The notes: generated from the sequence alone by a model not told the origin. Shown: positions 10,563-20,145, counted from the stretch's first letter. The stretch is 64,000 bases of DNA from Pseudomonas lalucatii (GCF_018398425.1 NZ_JADPMV010000001.1:2108001-2172000), one strand, 5' to 3'. Made by a program: numbers and translations.

Positions 10563-11957
10563 CTATTCGTCGTCGAACTGGTAGCTGCCCGGCGCCAGGT
10601 TCTCGAAGCGCGAGTATTTGCCGAGGAAGGCCAGGCGCGCGGTCCCCAGCGGGCCGTTCCGCTGCTTGCCGATGATGATCTCGGCCACGCCCTTGTACTC
10701 GGTCTCCGGGTGATAGACCTCGTCGCGGTAGACGAACATGATGATGTCGGCGTCCTGCTCGATCGCCCCGGATTCGCGCAGGTCGGAGTTGATCGGGCGC
10801 TTGTTGGGGCGCTGTTCCAGGCCGCGGTTGAGCTGCGACAGGGCGATCACCGGGCAGTTGAACTCCTTGGCCAGGGCCTTGAGCGAGCGGGAGATCTCGG
10901 AGATCTCGTTGACCCGGCTGTCGCCGCTGGAGCCGGGAATCTGCATCAGCTGCAGGTAGTCGACCATGATCAGGCCGATCTCGCCGTGCTCGCGGGCCAG
11001 GCGCCGGGTGCGCGCGCGCATCTCCGAGGGCGAGATACCCGCCGTGTCGTCGATGAACAGCTTGCGGTCGTTGAGCAGGTTGACCGCCGAGGTCAGGCGC
11101 GGCCAGTCGTCGTCGTCCAGCCGGCCGGCGCGGACCTTGGTCTGGTCGATGCGCCCCAGGGAGGCGAGCATACGGATGACGATGGATTCCGAGGGCATCT
11201 CCAGGGAGTACACCAGCACCGCCTTGTCGCTGCGCATCAGAGCGTTTTCCACCAGGTTCATGGCGAAGGTGGTCTTGCCCATGGACGGACGTCCGGCGAC
11301 GATGATCATGTCGGCCGGCTGCAGGCCGCTGGTCAGGTTGTCCAGGTCGGTGAAGCCGGTGGACAGGCCGGTGATGGCGTCGCCGGCATTGAACAGGGTG
11401 TCGATGCGGTCGATGGCCTTGACCAGGATGTCGTTGATCCCCACCGGCCCGCCGGTCTTCGGCCGCGCCTCGGCGATCTGGAAGATCAGTCGCTCGGCCT
11501 CGTCGAGAATCTCCGCGCCGGTACGTCCTTCCGGGGCGTAGGCGCTGTCGGCGATCTCGCTGCTGATGCCGATCAGCTGGCGCAGGGTGGCGCGCTCGCG
11601 GATGATTTGCGCATAGGCCTTGATGTTGGCCACCGAGGGGGTGTTCTTGGCCAGCTCGCCGAGGTAGGCCAGGCCGCCGACCTGGGCCAGCTGGCCCTCC
11701 TTGTCCAGCTGCTCGGACAGGGTGACCACGTCGAACGGCTGGTTGCGCTCGGCCAGCTTGTAGATGGCGCGGAAGATCAGCCGGTGGTCGTGGCGGTAGA
11801 AGTCGCCGTCGGAGACCTGATCGAGCACCCGTTCCCAGGCATTGTTGTCGAGCATCAGGCCGCCGAGCACGGCCTGCTCGGCCTCGATCGAGTGCGGCGG
11901 CACCTTCAGGGCGGAGGTCTGCAGGTCGTACTGCTCGGGAATGCTGATGTCGTTCAT
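10563..11957 (-). CDS. dnaB: replicative DNA helicase DnaB
   Basis: ATG 11957 (MNDISIPEQYDLQ) gives 464 residues, the usual DnaB size; upstream codons to 12005 fall in the preceding terminator. The N-terminal primase-interaction domain (PHSIEAEQAVLGGLMLDN) is followed by the RecA-like domain with Walker A GRPSMGKTTFAMN (about residues 220-232), Walker B IMVDYLQLM and the DnaB signature around SQLNRGLEQR. It forms the hexameric 5'-3' helicase of the fork. A terminator separates it from rplI upstream, so it is probably expressed from its own promoter. Confidence 0.98.
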   Translation of the reverse strand: MNDISIPEQYDLQTSALKVPPHSIEAEQAVLGGLMLDNNAWERVLDQVSDGDFYRHDHRLIFRAIYKLAERNQPFDVVTLSEQLDKEGQLAQVGGLAYLGELAKNTPSVANIKAYAQIIRERATLRQLIGISSEIADSAYAPEGRTGAEILDEAERLIFQIAEARPKTGGPVGINDILVKAIDRIDTLFNAGDAITGLSTGFTDLDNLTSGLQPADMIIVAGRPSMGKTTFAMNLVENALMRSDKAVLVYSLEMPSESIVIRMLASLGRIDQTKVRAGRLDDDDWPRLTSAVNLLNDRKLFIDDTAGISPSEMRARTRRLAREHGEIGLIMVDYLQLMQIPGSSGDSRVNEISEISRSLKALAKEFNCPVIALSQLNRGLEQRPNKRPINSDLRESGAIEQDADIIMFVYRDEVYHPETEYKGVAEIIIGKQRNGPLGTARLAFLGKYSRFENLAPGSYQFDDE

Positions 11958-11985
11958 AGGGCTCTGGGCAGAAATTCTGGGGAGG

Positions 11986-12026
11986 AAAAACAAAGGGCAC
12001 GGCATCGCTTACGCAATGTCGTGCCC
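11986..12026 (-). terminator. intrinsic terminator of the rpsF-rplI operon
   Basis: On the minus strand GGGCACGACAT pairs with ATGCCGTGCCC (one mismatch), followed directly by TTTGTTTTT. It lies about 50 bases past the rplI stop and just before dnaB, so it ends the ribosomal protein operon. Confidence 0.85.
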
Positions 12027-12074
12027 GATGTTAGCGAGCCTGCACCTGAGCGCAAGCCCGCTTGGTCGCACGCC

Positions 12075-12521
12075 TTAGGCGGCGACTACGACAACCTTGA
12101 CGGTTGCTTCGACGTCGGTGTGCAGGTGCACGGCCACGTCGTATTCGCCAACCTGGCGAATGGTGCCGTTCGGCAGACGCACTTCGGCCTTGGCCACTTC
12201 CACGCCGGAGGCGGTCAGGGCGTCGGCGATGTCGTGGGTGCCGATAGAACCGAACAGCTTGCCCTCATCGCCCGCGGTAGCGGTGATGGTGACTTCCAGC
12301 TCGGCCAGCTGAGCGGCGCGAGTTTCGGCGGAGGCCTTCTTCTCGGCAGCCAGCTTTTCCAGCTCGGCGCGACGCGCTTCGAACGCAGCGACGTTCGCGG
12401 CGGTAGCGGCGGTGGCCTTGCCTTGCGGCAGCAGGAAGTTACGGCCGTAACCGGCCTTAACGTTCACTTTGTCGCCCAGGTTGCCCAGATTGGCGATTTT
12501 TTCCAGCAGGATGACTTCCAT
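12075..12521 (-). CDS. rplI: 50S ribosomal protein bL9
   Basis: The 148-residue protein opens with [19 protein letters not shown] and the [15 protein letters not shown] segment that binds 23S rRNA. It has the long connecting helix ([20 protein letters not shown]) and the C-terminal domain with [14 protein letters not shown], all diagnostic of L9. It is the last gene of the rpsF operon and is followed by a terminator. Confidence 0.99.
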   Translation of the reverse strand: MEVILLEKIANLGNLGDKVNVKAGYGRNFLLPQGKATAATAANVAAFEARRAELEKLAAEKKASAETRAAQLAELEVTITATAGDEGKLFGSIGTHDIADALTASGVEVAKAEVRLPNGTIRQVGEYDVAVHLHTDVEATVKVVVVAA

Positions 12522-12542
12522 TTGGGTCTTACCTCTTAACTT

Positions 12543-13436
12543 TTAACCTTCACCGTCCGTGGGCCCCGCGCCGTGCTTGCGCGCGAAGCGACCACGAAAA
12601 TCAAACAGACTGTCGACGATGGCCAAGACCACCAGTAACGGATAGGTCAGCTGCATGAACAACAGCAGCGTGATGTACAGCCCGACCAGCCAGAACTTCG
12701 CCAGTCGCCCCTGCGCCACCAGCCCGTGCAACAGGCCGATACCGGCAAACGCCAGCGGCACGCTGCACAGCGGCGTCAGCATCGCCAGCTGCGGCCCCAG
12801 ATTGGGACCGAGCAGCAAGCCGACCAGCAGCAACATCGCCGGCGCCGGCGGCAGTCGCAGGGCGCGAAACTCGCGCCCGAAACCACCGGGGTTGTACAAC
12901 AGCGCCTGCCAGTAACGCCCAAGCATCAGGCTCAGCAGGCTGACGATCTGCAGCAGGGCCGCCAGCAATCCGGTCAGCACCGGTGCGATCAGGCTCTCCA
13001 GGCGCGCTCGCTCATCCACCGTCATCTGTTGGTGGACCCCATCGAGCATCTGCGGCAGGAGCTTCTGCAGCTCCCCCGCCATTGCCTCGATGGGTTCGCG
13101 GAACACCGCACCCAAGACCAGCCCATACACCAGGCCCAATGCCACGCTGCACAGCAGCACACGATTCCAGGACTGGCCGGCGCGCAACAACAACGCCAGC
13201 CCCAGCGCACCGAGCAACACCAGCAAGGTGCGCGGCTCACCGAAATACCACCAGCCAATCGCCGGCAGCAGGGCCCAGGCGAGGATGCCCAGGGCATCGC
13301 TCGAACCGCGCCGCAGAAGCACCAGGCTTCCGGCGGCGGCACTCAACCAGAACAGCAGCGGCAATGCCGCAGAACCCACCACCACCAGGGTGGCCTGCAT
13401 GCGGCCGCGCATGATGAATTCAGCCAAGGCACGCAT
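12543..13436 (-). CDS. DUF2232 integral membrane protein
   Basis: The 297-residue protein has about eight hydrophobic segments (for example LVVVGSAALPLLFWLSAAAG, LLVLLGALGLALLLRAG and LLLVGLLLGPNLGPQLAML) and the FGREFRALRLP segment that precedes a late helix in this family. It sits between rpsR and rplI, a position that DUF2232 proteins commonly hold in Pseudomonas. The function is unknown; its location implies growth-rate-linked expression with ribosomal proteins. Gaps are short (about 20-40 bases), so it is part of the same transcript. Confidence 0.85.
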   Translation of the reverse strand: MRALAEFIMRGRMQATLVVVGSAALPLLFWLSAAAGSLVLLRRGSSDALGILAWALLPAIGWWYFGEPRTLLVLLGALGLALLLRAGQSWNRVLLCSVALGLVYGLVLGAVFREPIEAMAGELQKLLPQMLDGVHQQMTVDERARLESLIAPVLTGLLAALLQIVSLLSLMLGRYWQALLYNPGGFGREFRALRLPPAPAMLLLVGLLLGPNLGPQLAMLTPLCSVPLAFAGIGLLHGLVAQGRLAKFWLVGLYITLLLFMQLTYPLLVVLAIVDSLFDFRGRFARKHGAGPTDGEG

Positions 13437-13472
13437 GCGATCTATCCCTTACTACTTGTCGAACATCCGGTC

Positions 13473-13703
13473 TCAGCGGCCGTGGCTGTCGGTGTAGGGC
13501 AGCAGGGCCAGGAAGCGGGCGCGCTTGATAGCGGTGGCCAGCTGACGCTGATAACGAGCCTTGGTACCGGTGATACGGCTAGGAACGATCTTGCCGGTTT
13601 CCGAGATGTAGGCCTTCAGGGTGTTGAGATCTTTGAAATCGATCTCTTTCACGTTCTCTGCGGTGAAACGGCAGAATTTACGACGACGGAAGAAACGTGC
13701 CAT
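13473..13703 (-). CDS. rpsR: 30S ribosomal protein bS18
   Basis: The 76-residue protein [25 protein letters not shown] continues with [29 protein letters not shown], the conserved S18 core that pairs with S6 and binds 16S rRNA. It lies 28 bases after rpsF, the normal operon partner. Confidence 0.99.
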   Translation of the reverse strand: MARFFRRRKFCRFTAENVKEIDFKDLNTLKAYISETGKIVPSRITGTKARYQRQLATAIKRARFLALLPYTDSHGR

Positions 13704-13731
13704 GTGATTGGCTCCTCAATAGATCCGTGAA

Positions 13732-14157
13732 TTACTCGTCAGCGTTGTCGCTGTCGTTGCTGTCGCTGTCATCGCTGCTGTCGCTGGACTCGGCGCTTTC
13801 AGGACGGTCGCGACGCTCGCGGCGCTCACTGCGGTTTTCTTCGGCCTTGAGCATCTCGGACTGGCCGGTAACGGCTTCGTCGCGACGGATGACCAGGTTA
13901 CGGATCACGGCATCGTTGTAACGGAAGTTGTCTTCCAGCTCGGCCAGGGCCTTGCCGGTGCACTCGACGTTGAGCATCACGTAGTGTGCCTTGTGGACGT
14001 TGTTGATGGCGTAAGCCAGCTGACGACGGCCCCAGTCTTCCAGGCGGTGGATCTTGCCGCCGTCTTCTTCGATCAGCTTGGTGTAACGCTCGACCATGCC
14101 GCCGACTTGCTCGCTCTGGTCCGGGTGAACCAGAAAGATGATTTCGTAATGACGCAT
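13732..14157 (-). CDS. rpsF: 30S ribosomal protein bS6 with a Ser/Asp-rich tail
   Basis: The 141-residue protein begins [18 protein letters not shown] and has the [23 protein letters not shown] core of S6. After about residue 118 the tail is low complexity, with repeated SSD/SDD/DSD units ending ADE, encoded by a GCT-GTC-like repeat on the plus strand. S6 tails are the target of glutamylation by RimK in enterics and pseudomonads, so the acidic tail may be functional. It is the first gene of the rpsF-rpsR-DUF2232-rplI operon, with Shine-Dalgarno TAAGGAG before the start. Confidence 0.99.
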   Translation of the reverse strand: MRHYEIIFLVHPDQSEQVGGMVERYTKLIEEDGGKIHRLEDWGRRQLAYAINNVHKAHYVMLNVECTGKALAELEDNFRYNDAVIRNLVIRRDEAVTGQSEMLKAEENRSERRERRDRPESAESSDSSDDSDSNDSDNADE

Positions 14158-14275
14158 AAATGCTCCTTACGGGTTGTAGCCTGCCACGTGGCGCGGTCAG
14201 GCAAGGAGTGAATGACTCTGTGGGTCTTGCCGAAGGGAAGGCACGAAGGCGCCTGCCGTGACGACAAGGGGCGCC

Positions 14276-14304
14276 ATTCTAGAGAAGCCCCCTGCCGCAC
14301 GCAA
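14276..14304 (-). promoter_or_regulatory. sigma-70-type promoter of the rpsF operon
   Basis: On the minus strand TTGCGT (14304-14299) and TAGAAT (14281-14276) are separated by exactly 17 bases. The predicted start near 14268 leaves a leader of about 110 bases before rpsF, long enough to hold the S6:S18 autoregulatory element described for this operon in other bacteria. An ACCCGTAAGGAG stretch at the ribosome site carries the CCG expected of that element. Confidence 0.65.
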
Positions 14305-14370
14305 GGCGAACTGGTGATTATTTGAGCAGCACCGACTGCAGCGCCCCGCACACGCGGGGGCGCCCGGGCG

Positions 14371-15126
14371 TCAGGCCTGCGGCGCCTTGCCCCGGCGCTG
14401 GCGCAGGGCCTCGAACAGGCAGACGCCGGTGGCCACCGAGACGTTCAGACTGCTGACGCTGCCGGCCATGGGCAGGCGCACCAGGTAGTCGCAGTGCTCG
14501 CGGGTCAGGCGACGCATGCCCTTGCCCTCGGCCCCCATGATCAGCACTGTGGGTCCGGTCAGGTCCTGCTGGTACAGCTCCTGCTCGGCCTCGCCGGCGG
14601 TGCCGACCACCCACAGGCCGCGCTGCTGGAGTTTCTCCAGGCTGCGCGCCAGGTTGGTCACCGCCACCAGGGGCACCACCTCGGCGGCGCCGCAGGCGAC
14701 CTTGCGCACCGTGGCATTGAGCGTCGCCGACTTGTCCTTCGGCACTATCACCGCCAGCGCACCGGCGGCGTCGGCGGTACGCAGGCAGGCGCCGAGGTTG
14801 TGCGGGTCGGTCACGCCATCGAGCACCAGCAGCAGCGGCGGCCCTTCGGCGCGATCGAGCAGCTCCTCGAGCATCGCCTCGCCCCACACCTGGCTCGGAC
14901 TGACATCCGCCACCACGCCCTGGTGCACGCCCTCGACCCAGGCATCCATCTCGCGGCGCTCGCACTGGCCGACACTGACCCGTGCCTGCGCCGCCAGCTC
15001 GATCAGCACCTGCACCCGCGGATCGCTGCGCCCCTCGGCCAGCCAGACCTGCTTGACCCGCTTGGGGTGGTGGCGCAGCAGCGCCTCCACGGCGTGCACG
15101 CCGTAGATCTTCTCCAACTGGCTCAT
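14371..15126 (-). CDS. rlmB: 23S rRNA (guanosine-2251-2'-O)-methyltransferase RlmB
   Basis: The 251-residue protein begins with the substrate-binding L30e-like domain (KIYGVHAVEALLRHHPKRV) and continues into the SpoU knot domain. That domain has DGVTDPHNLGACLRTADAAG, IMGAEGKGMRRLTREHCD and SSLNVSVATGVCLFEALRQR, the three SPOUT motifs that bind SAM. It methylates the ribose of G2251 in the peptidyl-transferase P loop. Its ATG overlaps the rnr stop (ATGA), so the two are translationally coupled. A GC-rich hairpin without a T-run (14341-14363) follows the stop. Confidence 0.97.
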   Translation of the reverse strand: MSQLEKIYGVHAVEALLRHHPKRVKQVWLAEGRSDPRVQVLIELAAQARVSVGQCERREMDAWVEGVHQGVVADVSPSQVWGEAMLEELLDRAEGPPLLLVLDGVTDPHNLGACLRTADAAGALAVIVPKDKSATLNATVRKVACGAAEVVPLVAVTNLARSLEKLQQRGLWVVGTAGEAEQELYQQDLTGPTVLIMGAEGKGMRRLTREHCDYLVRLPMAGSVSSLNVSVATGVCLFEALRQRRGKAPQA

Positions 15127-17663
15127 GACTTCGCCTTACGCTTGCGCGGCCCGCCGCCATTGCCGCCGGACTCCGCCTTCGGCGGTCCCTTGCGGTGCTT
15201 GCTGGGCTTGGTGCCCTTGCCCGCTTCGGCCTGGCCGCCGCGCCCCTTGGCGGACTTGCTCTTGGACTCGCTCAGCAGGGCCTTCTTCAGCTCGCGACTC
15301 TTCTCGACGTCGGTGTTGCCCGCGGCCGCCCGCTCGCCGCGACGCCCGCCCCTGGCGGGAGCGGACTCGAACCCGCCGCGCCGGCGCCCTGCCGGCTCCG
15401 GGCTGGCGCTCGGGGCCAGCTCGAAGTCGATCTTGCGCTCGTCCAGGTCGACCCGCATGACCTTCACCGCGACCGTATCGCCGAGGCGGAAGCTGCGGCC
15501 GCTGCGCTCGCCGGCCAGGCGATGATGCACCGGATCGAAGTGGTAGTAGTCGCCCGGCAGCGCAGTGACATGCACCAGGCCTTCGACGTAGATGTCGGTG
15601 AGCTCGACGAACAGGCCGAAGCCGGTCACCGCGGTGATCACCCCGGGGAAGGTCTCGCCGACCCGATCCTTCATGAACTCGCACTTGAGCCAGTTCACCA
15701 CGTCGCGGGTCGCCTCGTCGGCGCGCCGCTCGGACATCGAGCACTGCTCGCCGAGCTGCTCCAGGGTCGGCTCGTCATACGGATAGATGCGCGCCTTGGG
15801 CATGCTCACCGCGCCGGCGCGCTTGACGTGCGAGGTATCCTGCTTGGAACGGATCACGCTGCGGATCGCCCGATGGATCAGCAGGTCCGGGTAGCGGCGA
15901 ATCGGCGAGGTGAAGTGGGCATAGGCGTCGTAGTTCAAGCCGAAGTGGCCCTGATTGTCGGCGCTGTACACCGCCTGGCTCAGCGAGCGCAGCATCACGG
16001 TCTGGATCAGGTGGTAGTCCGGACGCTCGCGGATGCTCTCCAGCAGCGCCTGGTAGTCCTTGGGCGACGGCCCCTCCTTGGCCTTGCCGCGGTGCAGCGA
16101 CAGGCCGAGTTCGGTGAGGAAGGCCTTGAGCTTCTCCAGGCGCTCGGGCGGCGGACCGTCATGCACCCGGTACAGCGCCGGAATCTCGTGCTTCTGCATG
16201 AACGCCGCGGTGGCGACGTTGGCCGCCAGCATGCATTCCTCGATCAGCTTGTGCGCGTCGTTGCGCTGGGTCGGACGGATCTCGGCGATCTTGCGCCCGG
16301 AGCCGAAGATGATGCGGGTTTCCTGGGTCTCGAAATCGATGGCACCGCGCTCATGGCGGGCGGCCAACAGCACCTGGTACAGCGAGTAGAGCTGCTTGAG
16401 GTGCGGCAGCACCTCCTTGTACTCGCCACGCAGGGCCTTGCCCTCGCTGCTCTTGGGCTGCTCGAGCATGGCGCTGACCTTGTTGTAGGTCAGCCGCGCA
16501 TGGGAGTGGATCACCGCCTCGTAGAAGCAGTAGTCGGTCATCTTGCCGGTCTTGGAGATGCTGATCTCGCAGACCATCGCCAGGCGATCGACCTGGGGAT
16601 TGAGCGAGCACAGGCCGTTGGACAGCTCCTCCGGCAGCATCGGGATCACCCGCTCGGGGAAGTACACCGAGTTGCCGCGCACCTGGGCCTCGGCATCCAG
16701 CGCCGAATCCACCTTCACATAGTGGGAGACGTCGGCGATGGCCACGTAGAGCTTCCAGCCGCCGGAGAACAGGCGCCAGTTGCTGCCGCTCTTCTCGCAG
16801 TACACCGCATCGTCGAAGTCGCGGGCGTCCTCGCCATCGATGGTGACGAACGGCAGGTGGCGCAGGTCGATGCGCTTTTCCTTGTCCTTCTCCTCGACCT
16901 CGGGCTTGAGCTTGCGCGCTTCCTTGAGCACCGCCTCCGGCCAGACATGGGGAATGTCGTAGCTGCGCAGCGCCACATCGATCTCCATGCCCGGGGCCAT
17001 GTAGTTGCCGACCACCTCGAGCACGTCGCCCTGGGGCTGGAAGCGCGGGGTCGGCCAGTGGGTGATCTTCACCTCGACGAACTGGCCCTGCTTGGCCCCG
17101 GCGTTACGCCCCGGGGTGACCAGCACCTCCTGCTGGATCTTCGGGTTGTCGGCCACCACGAAGCCGATGCCGCTCTCCTCGTAGTAGCGACCGACTATGG
17201 TCTCGTGGGCGCGGGAGATCACCTCGACGATCGCGCCCTCGCGGCGACCGCGCCGATCGAGGCCGGAGACGCGCGCCAGGGCACGGTCGCCGTCGAACAC
17301 CAGGCGCATCTGCGCGGGACTCAAGAACAGGTCGTCGCTGCCGTCGTCGGGCACCAGGAAGCCGAAGCCGTCGCGGTGGCCGCTGACCCGGCCGAGGATC
17401 AGGTCCAGCTTGTCCACCGGCGCGTAGGTGCCGCGGCGGGTGTAGATCAGCTGGCCATCGCGCTCCATGGCGCGCAGGCGGCGGCGCAGGGCTTCGATCT
17501 GCTCGTCGGTGTCGAGACCGAACTCGTCGAGCAGTTGCTCGCGGTTGGCCGGTTCGCCACGCTCGGCGAGGTGCTGCAGAATCAGCTCGCGGCTGGGAAT
17601 GGGGTTTTCGTATTTTTCCGCCTCGCGAGCGGCCTCGGGATCGAGGGATTGCCAATCGGCCAT
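15123..17663 (-). CDS. rnr: ribonuclease R
   Basis: The 846-residue protein has an N-terminal helix-turn-helix region, cold-shock domains (about residues 70-235), the RNB catalytic domain with DGEDARDFDDAVY (about 272-284; the aspartates bind Mg), an S1 domain starting near GETFPGVITAVTGFGLFVEL (about 660-745), and a long Lys/Gly/Arg-rich tail (about 770-846). RNase R degrades structured RNA 3'-5', and the basic tail aids unwinding and ribosome association. It is translationally coupled to rlmB, as in many proteobacteria. Confidence 0.98.
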   Translation of the reverse strand: MADWQSLDPEAAREAEKYENPIPSRELILQHLAERGEPANREQLLDEFGLDTDEQIEALRRRLRAMERDGQLIYTRRGTYAPVDKLDLILGRVSGHRDGFGFLVPDDGSDDLFLSPAQMRLVFDGDRALARVSGLDRRGRREGAIVEVISRAHETIVGRYYEESGIGFVVADNPKIQQEVLVTPGRNAGAKQGQFVEVKITHWPTPRFQPQGDVLEVVGNYMAPGMEIDVALRSYDIPHVWPEAVLKEARKLKPEVEEKDKEKRIDLRHLPFVTIDGEDARDFDDAVYCEKSGSNWRLFSGGWKLYVAIADVSHYVKVDSALDAEAQVRGNSVYFPERVIPMLPEELSNGLCSLNPQVDRLAMVCEISISKTGKMTDYCFYEAVIHSHARLTYNKVSAMLEQPKSSEGKALRGEYKEVLPHLKQLYSLYQVLLAARHERGAIDFETQETRIIFGSGRKIAEIRPTQRNDAHKLIEECMLAANVATAAFMQKHEIPALYRVHDGPPPERLEKLKAFLTELGLSLHRGKAKEGPSPKDYQALLESIRERPDYHLIQTVMLRSLSQAVYSADNQGHFGLNYDAYAHFTSPIRRYPDLLIHRAIRSVIRSKQDTSHVKRAGAVSMPKARIYPYDEPTLEQLGEQCSMSERRADEATRDVVNWLKCEFMKDRVGETFPGVITAVTGFGLFVELTDIYVEGLVHVTALPGDYYHFDPVHHRLAGERSGRSFRLGDTVAVKVMRVDLDERKIDFELAPSASPEPAGRRRGGFESAPARGGRRGERAAAGNTDVEKSRELKKALLSESKSKSAKGRGGQAEAGKGTKPSKHRKGPPKAESGGNGGGPRKRKAKS

Positions 17664-17777
17664 TAGAGGGAGTTCACCTTTTCTATATAACGTCGGTTTG
17701 CCATATGTCTATTGAAGCGCGAAACCAGGGTTCGGGTCAGCCCGGCATGCAGAATAAAATTTCTTGCCGCCTAGGGG

Positions 17778-17806
17778 TTTACAAGCCCCATGGGCGACCG
17801 TATAGT
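17778..17806 (+). promoter_or_regulatory. sigma-70 promoter of the tRNA-Leu pair
   Basis: TTTACA (17778-17783) and TATAGT (17801-17806) are 17 bases apart, followed by a GC-rich discriminator (tcgcgcc) typical of stringently controlled stable-RNA promoters. Transcription would start about 55 bases before the first tRNA. Confidence 0.75.
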
Positions 17807-17869
17807 TCGCGCCCACAGCGTCGAGCAGACGTTGTAACACGAAGCAGATGAGCATTCATCGGTTTCAGT

Positions 17870-17956
17870 GCCCAGGTGGCGGAATTGGTAGACGCGCTGG
17901 TTTCAGGTATCAGTGATCGCAAGATCGTGGAAGTTCGAGTCTTCTCCTGGGCACCA
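17870..17956 (+). tRNA. tRNA-Leu (anticodon CAG), copy 1
   Basis: This is an 87-base class II tRNA. The acceptor stem GCCCAGG pairs with CCTGGGC, and a genomic CCA end is present. The anticodon stem CTGGT/ATCAG holds the seven-base loop TTCAGGT, giving anticodon CAG, which reads CUG, normally the most used Leu codon in GC-rich pseudomonads. The long variable arm (TGATCGCAAGATCGT) is as expected for tRNA-Leu, and the T loop TTCGAGT is present. Confidence 0.97.
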
Positions 17957-18035
17957 TTTCAAACCGAACCTCAGGTTCGGCGAGTAACAAACGGACGCAG
18001 TGATCCGTGCCGGCAACGACGAACATTGTAGCAGT

Positions 18036-18122
18036 GCCCAGGTGGCGGAATTGGTAGACGCGCTGGTTTCAGGTATCAGTGATCGCAAGATCGTGGAAGT
18101 TCGAGTCTTCTCCTGGGCACCA
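18036..18122 (+). tRNA. tRNA-Leu (anticodon CAG), copy 2
   Basis: It is base-for-base identical to the copy 166 bases upstream, including the encoded CCA. The pair shares one promoter and one terminator, so it is a tandem gene dosage arrangement for CUG decoding. The 79-base spacer between copies holds no further gene. Confidence 0.97.
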
Positions 18123-18130
18123 AATTCTAA

Positions 18131-18157
18131 AAAACCGAGTCGATGACTCGGTTTTTT
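18131..18157 (+). terminator. intrinsic terminator after the tRNA-Leu pair
   Basis: AAAACCGAGTC (18131-18141) pairs with GACTCGGTTTT (18145-18155) over a GAT loop and ends in a run of six Ts. It follows the second tRNA by nine bases. The A-run at its left end could also end minus-strand transcripts. Confidence 0.9.
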
Positions 18158-18210
18158 ATGCCTGACGTTTACCCCACGATAAGGCACCACCACAGTGGTG
18201 CCGCCGCGCC

Positions 18211-20145
18211 CTAGACGCGGAACTGCCCCAGGCTGGCCTTGAGCTGCGTCGCCAGACCATCCAGCACCCTGCCGCTCTGCGCGGTGGCCGCCACCGCCTC
18301 GGCCGCCCGCTGCGCCTCGGCATGAATCACCTCGACCCGACCGCGCACCGCATCGGCGCCCGCGGCCTGATGGGCCGCCGCCTGCGTCGCCGCATTGATG
18401 GCGCCATGCACTTCCTCCACCGCCGCCTGCACCGCCTGCTGCACCCGGGCGCTCTCGCGCAGGGCCAGCAGCCCCTGATCGGCCTGCTGGCCGGCCTGGC
18501 CGATCACCCCGACCGCCTCGCGCGCACCCTCCTGCAGGGCCGTGATATGGGCCTGGATATCGCCGGTCGACTGCTGGGTCTTGCTCGCCAGGGCGCGCAC
18601 CTCGTCGGCCACCACGGCGAAACCGCGACCGCTCTCTCCGGCACGAGCCGCCTCGATCGCCGCGTTCAGCGCCAGCAGATTGGTCTGCTCGGCGATGCCA
18701 TGGATCACCGTCAACACTACCTCGATCTGCTCGCTCTGCCGCGCCAGGCGCTCGATCACCGCCGCACCGTCCCCCACCCGCCCCACCAGCTCCTCGATGG
18801 CGCCGCCGACGCGCGCGGCGATCGCCGCGTTGTCATCGGCCGCCTGGCGAATCGCCGCCACCCGCTGCAGGGCCTCCTGCATGGCCTGACTCTCCGCCTG
18901 AGCCTCGCCGGCCATCTGCGCCAACGCCTGCAGGCTGCCGGCCACCTCATCCCGCTGCCGCCCGGCCGCCGCCTCCGTCGCGGCACTGCGCGCACTCAGA
19001 CTGGCGATCTCCTGCCCGGTGCGCACCGCCACCTCGCCCGCCTCGCGGACGATCGGCTGCAGCTTGGCGACGAAGCGATTGACCGCCGCCGCCATGTCGC
19101 CGATCTCGTCGCGACTGTTCAGCTCGACCCGCCGAGTCAGGTCGCCCTCGCCGGCCGCCCAATCCTCCAGCGCAACGATCAGCGTGTGCAGCCGGCGAAG
19201 CACCCGACGACCGAGCACCAGCGCCAGAACCAGGAGAATCCCCAGACCGATCAGCACCAGGCCCAGGCCGATACTCCAGCGCAACTCGGCGGCGGCAGCC
19301 TCGATGGCCTGGCGGCTGTTCCGGGCCATGTTCTCCGCCGCCTGCTGCGCACTGCCCAGGCGCGCCGCCAGGGCCGAGCCGCTGTCGGCCGCGGCGCGAC
19401 TCAGGCCGTCGGACACCAGCTGACCGCTGCTGCCGATCAGCGCGACGAAACGCCGATCCAGGGCCGCCAGCTCCTGCTCCACCTCGGCGGTGGAGACGCC
19501 CAGCAGCACCCGGCCGATCTCCGCCCCCATGGGGCTGATCGCGGCCTCGCTGACATGCACCCCCGCATCGCCTGCCGCGGCATTGAGCAGCTTGTCCAGG
19601 GCGCCGCGCCCCTCGCCACGCTCGATCAGCGCCTTGACCCGCGGGTCCTGACGGTTGACGTGCCGGGTCAGGCGCGCCCCTTCGGCATCCAGGTACACGG
19701 CGAACAACACCCCCGGATTGCGATGGGCCATGCGCACCAGCTCGGTCAGTGCCGGCACGTCGTCGTCCCAGATCGCCTTGGGCGCGACGGCGGCGAGCAA
19801 CTGCGCCTGATCGTCGGCCGACTGGCGCAGGTTGCGCCCCAGGACCTCGCGCAACTGCGCCTGCTCGGCGCTCAGGCGCTGCTTCAGGCCGTCGGTCAGG
19901 CTGCCCTGCATGCGCGCGGAGAGCCCCTCCAGACCGCCCTGCACCTCGCGGCCGGCCGCCTCGAGGTCGCTCGAGAGGCGCCGGGTATCCGCGCCAAGCC
20001 GCTGCCCCAGGTCATCCACCAGCGCCGTGACCGTCGTCCGCGTAAGCGCCACCGCAACCAGCACCTGCACCAGCAAGGCCGCCCCCAGGGCCAGAAACAC
20101 CGGACGCAGCAGGCGACTGCGCAACAACAGAATGATGGCGGACAC
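18211..20145 (-). CDS. methyl-accepting chemotaxis protein
   Basis: GTG 20145 follows GAGGAG at good spacing. The 644-residue receptor has a first membrane helix at about residues 14-34, a periplasmic sensor (about 35-285) with a CACHE/PAS-like centre ([18 protein letters not shown]), a second helix at about 286-310, a HAMP segment ([26 protein letters not shown]), and a long signalling coiled coil. The highly conserved hairpin tip [29 protein letters not shown] lies near residues 480-515. No C-terminal CheR-binding pentapeptide is seen. The ligand is unknown. A sigma-28-type promoter precedes it, tying it to the flagellar regulon. Confidence 0.95.
   Translation of the reverse strand: MSAIILLLRSRLLRPVFLALGAALLVQVLVAVALTRTTVTALVDDLGQRLGADTRRLSSDLEAAGREVQGGLEGLSARMQGSLTDGLKQRLSAEQAQLREVLGRNLRQSADDQAQLLAAVAPKAIWDDDVPALTELVRMAHRNPGVLFAVYLDAEGARLTRHVNRQDPRVKALIERGEGRGALDKLLNAAAGDAGVHVSEAAISPMGAEIGRVLLGVSTAEVEQELAALDRRFVALIGSSGQLVSDGLSRAAADSGSALAARLGSAQQAAENMARNSRQAIEAAAAELRWSIGLGLVLIGLGILLVLALVLGRRVLRRLHTLIVALEDWAAGEGDLTRRVELNSRDEIGDMAAAVNRFVAKLQPIVREAGEVAVRTGQEIASLSARSAATEAAAGRQRDEVAGSLQALAQMAGEAQAESQAMQEALQRVAAIRQAADDNAAIAARVGGAIEELVGRVGDGAAVIERLARQSEQIEVVLTVIHGIAEQTNLLALNAAIEAARAGESGRGFAVVADEVRALASKTQQSTGDIQAHITALQEGAREAVGVIGQAGQQADQGLLALRESARVQQAVQAAVEEVHGAINAATQAAAHQAAGADAVRGRVEVIHAEAQRAAEAVAATAQSGRVLDGLATQLKASLGQFRV

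Noticed and set aside
13735..13800. Short tandem repeat as a CRISPR or satellite
   Set aside because: The repeat is in frame inside rpsF and encodes the Ser/Asp tail; units are codon-sized with no spacers.
14341..14363. GC-rich hairpin after rlmB as an intrinsic terminator
   Set aside because: The stem is strong (GCGCCCCGC with GCGGGGGCGC, imperfect), but no T-run follows on the minus strand. It also lies in the upstream region of the rpsF promoter.
17870..18122. tRNA-Leu pair as an integration site for a genomic island
   Set aside because: Both copies are complete, no integrase or partial tRNA repeat is nearby, and flanking genes are core.
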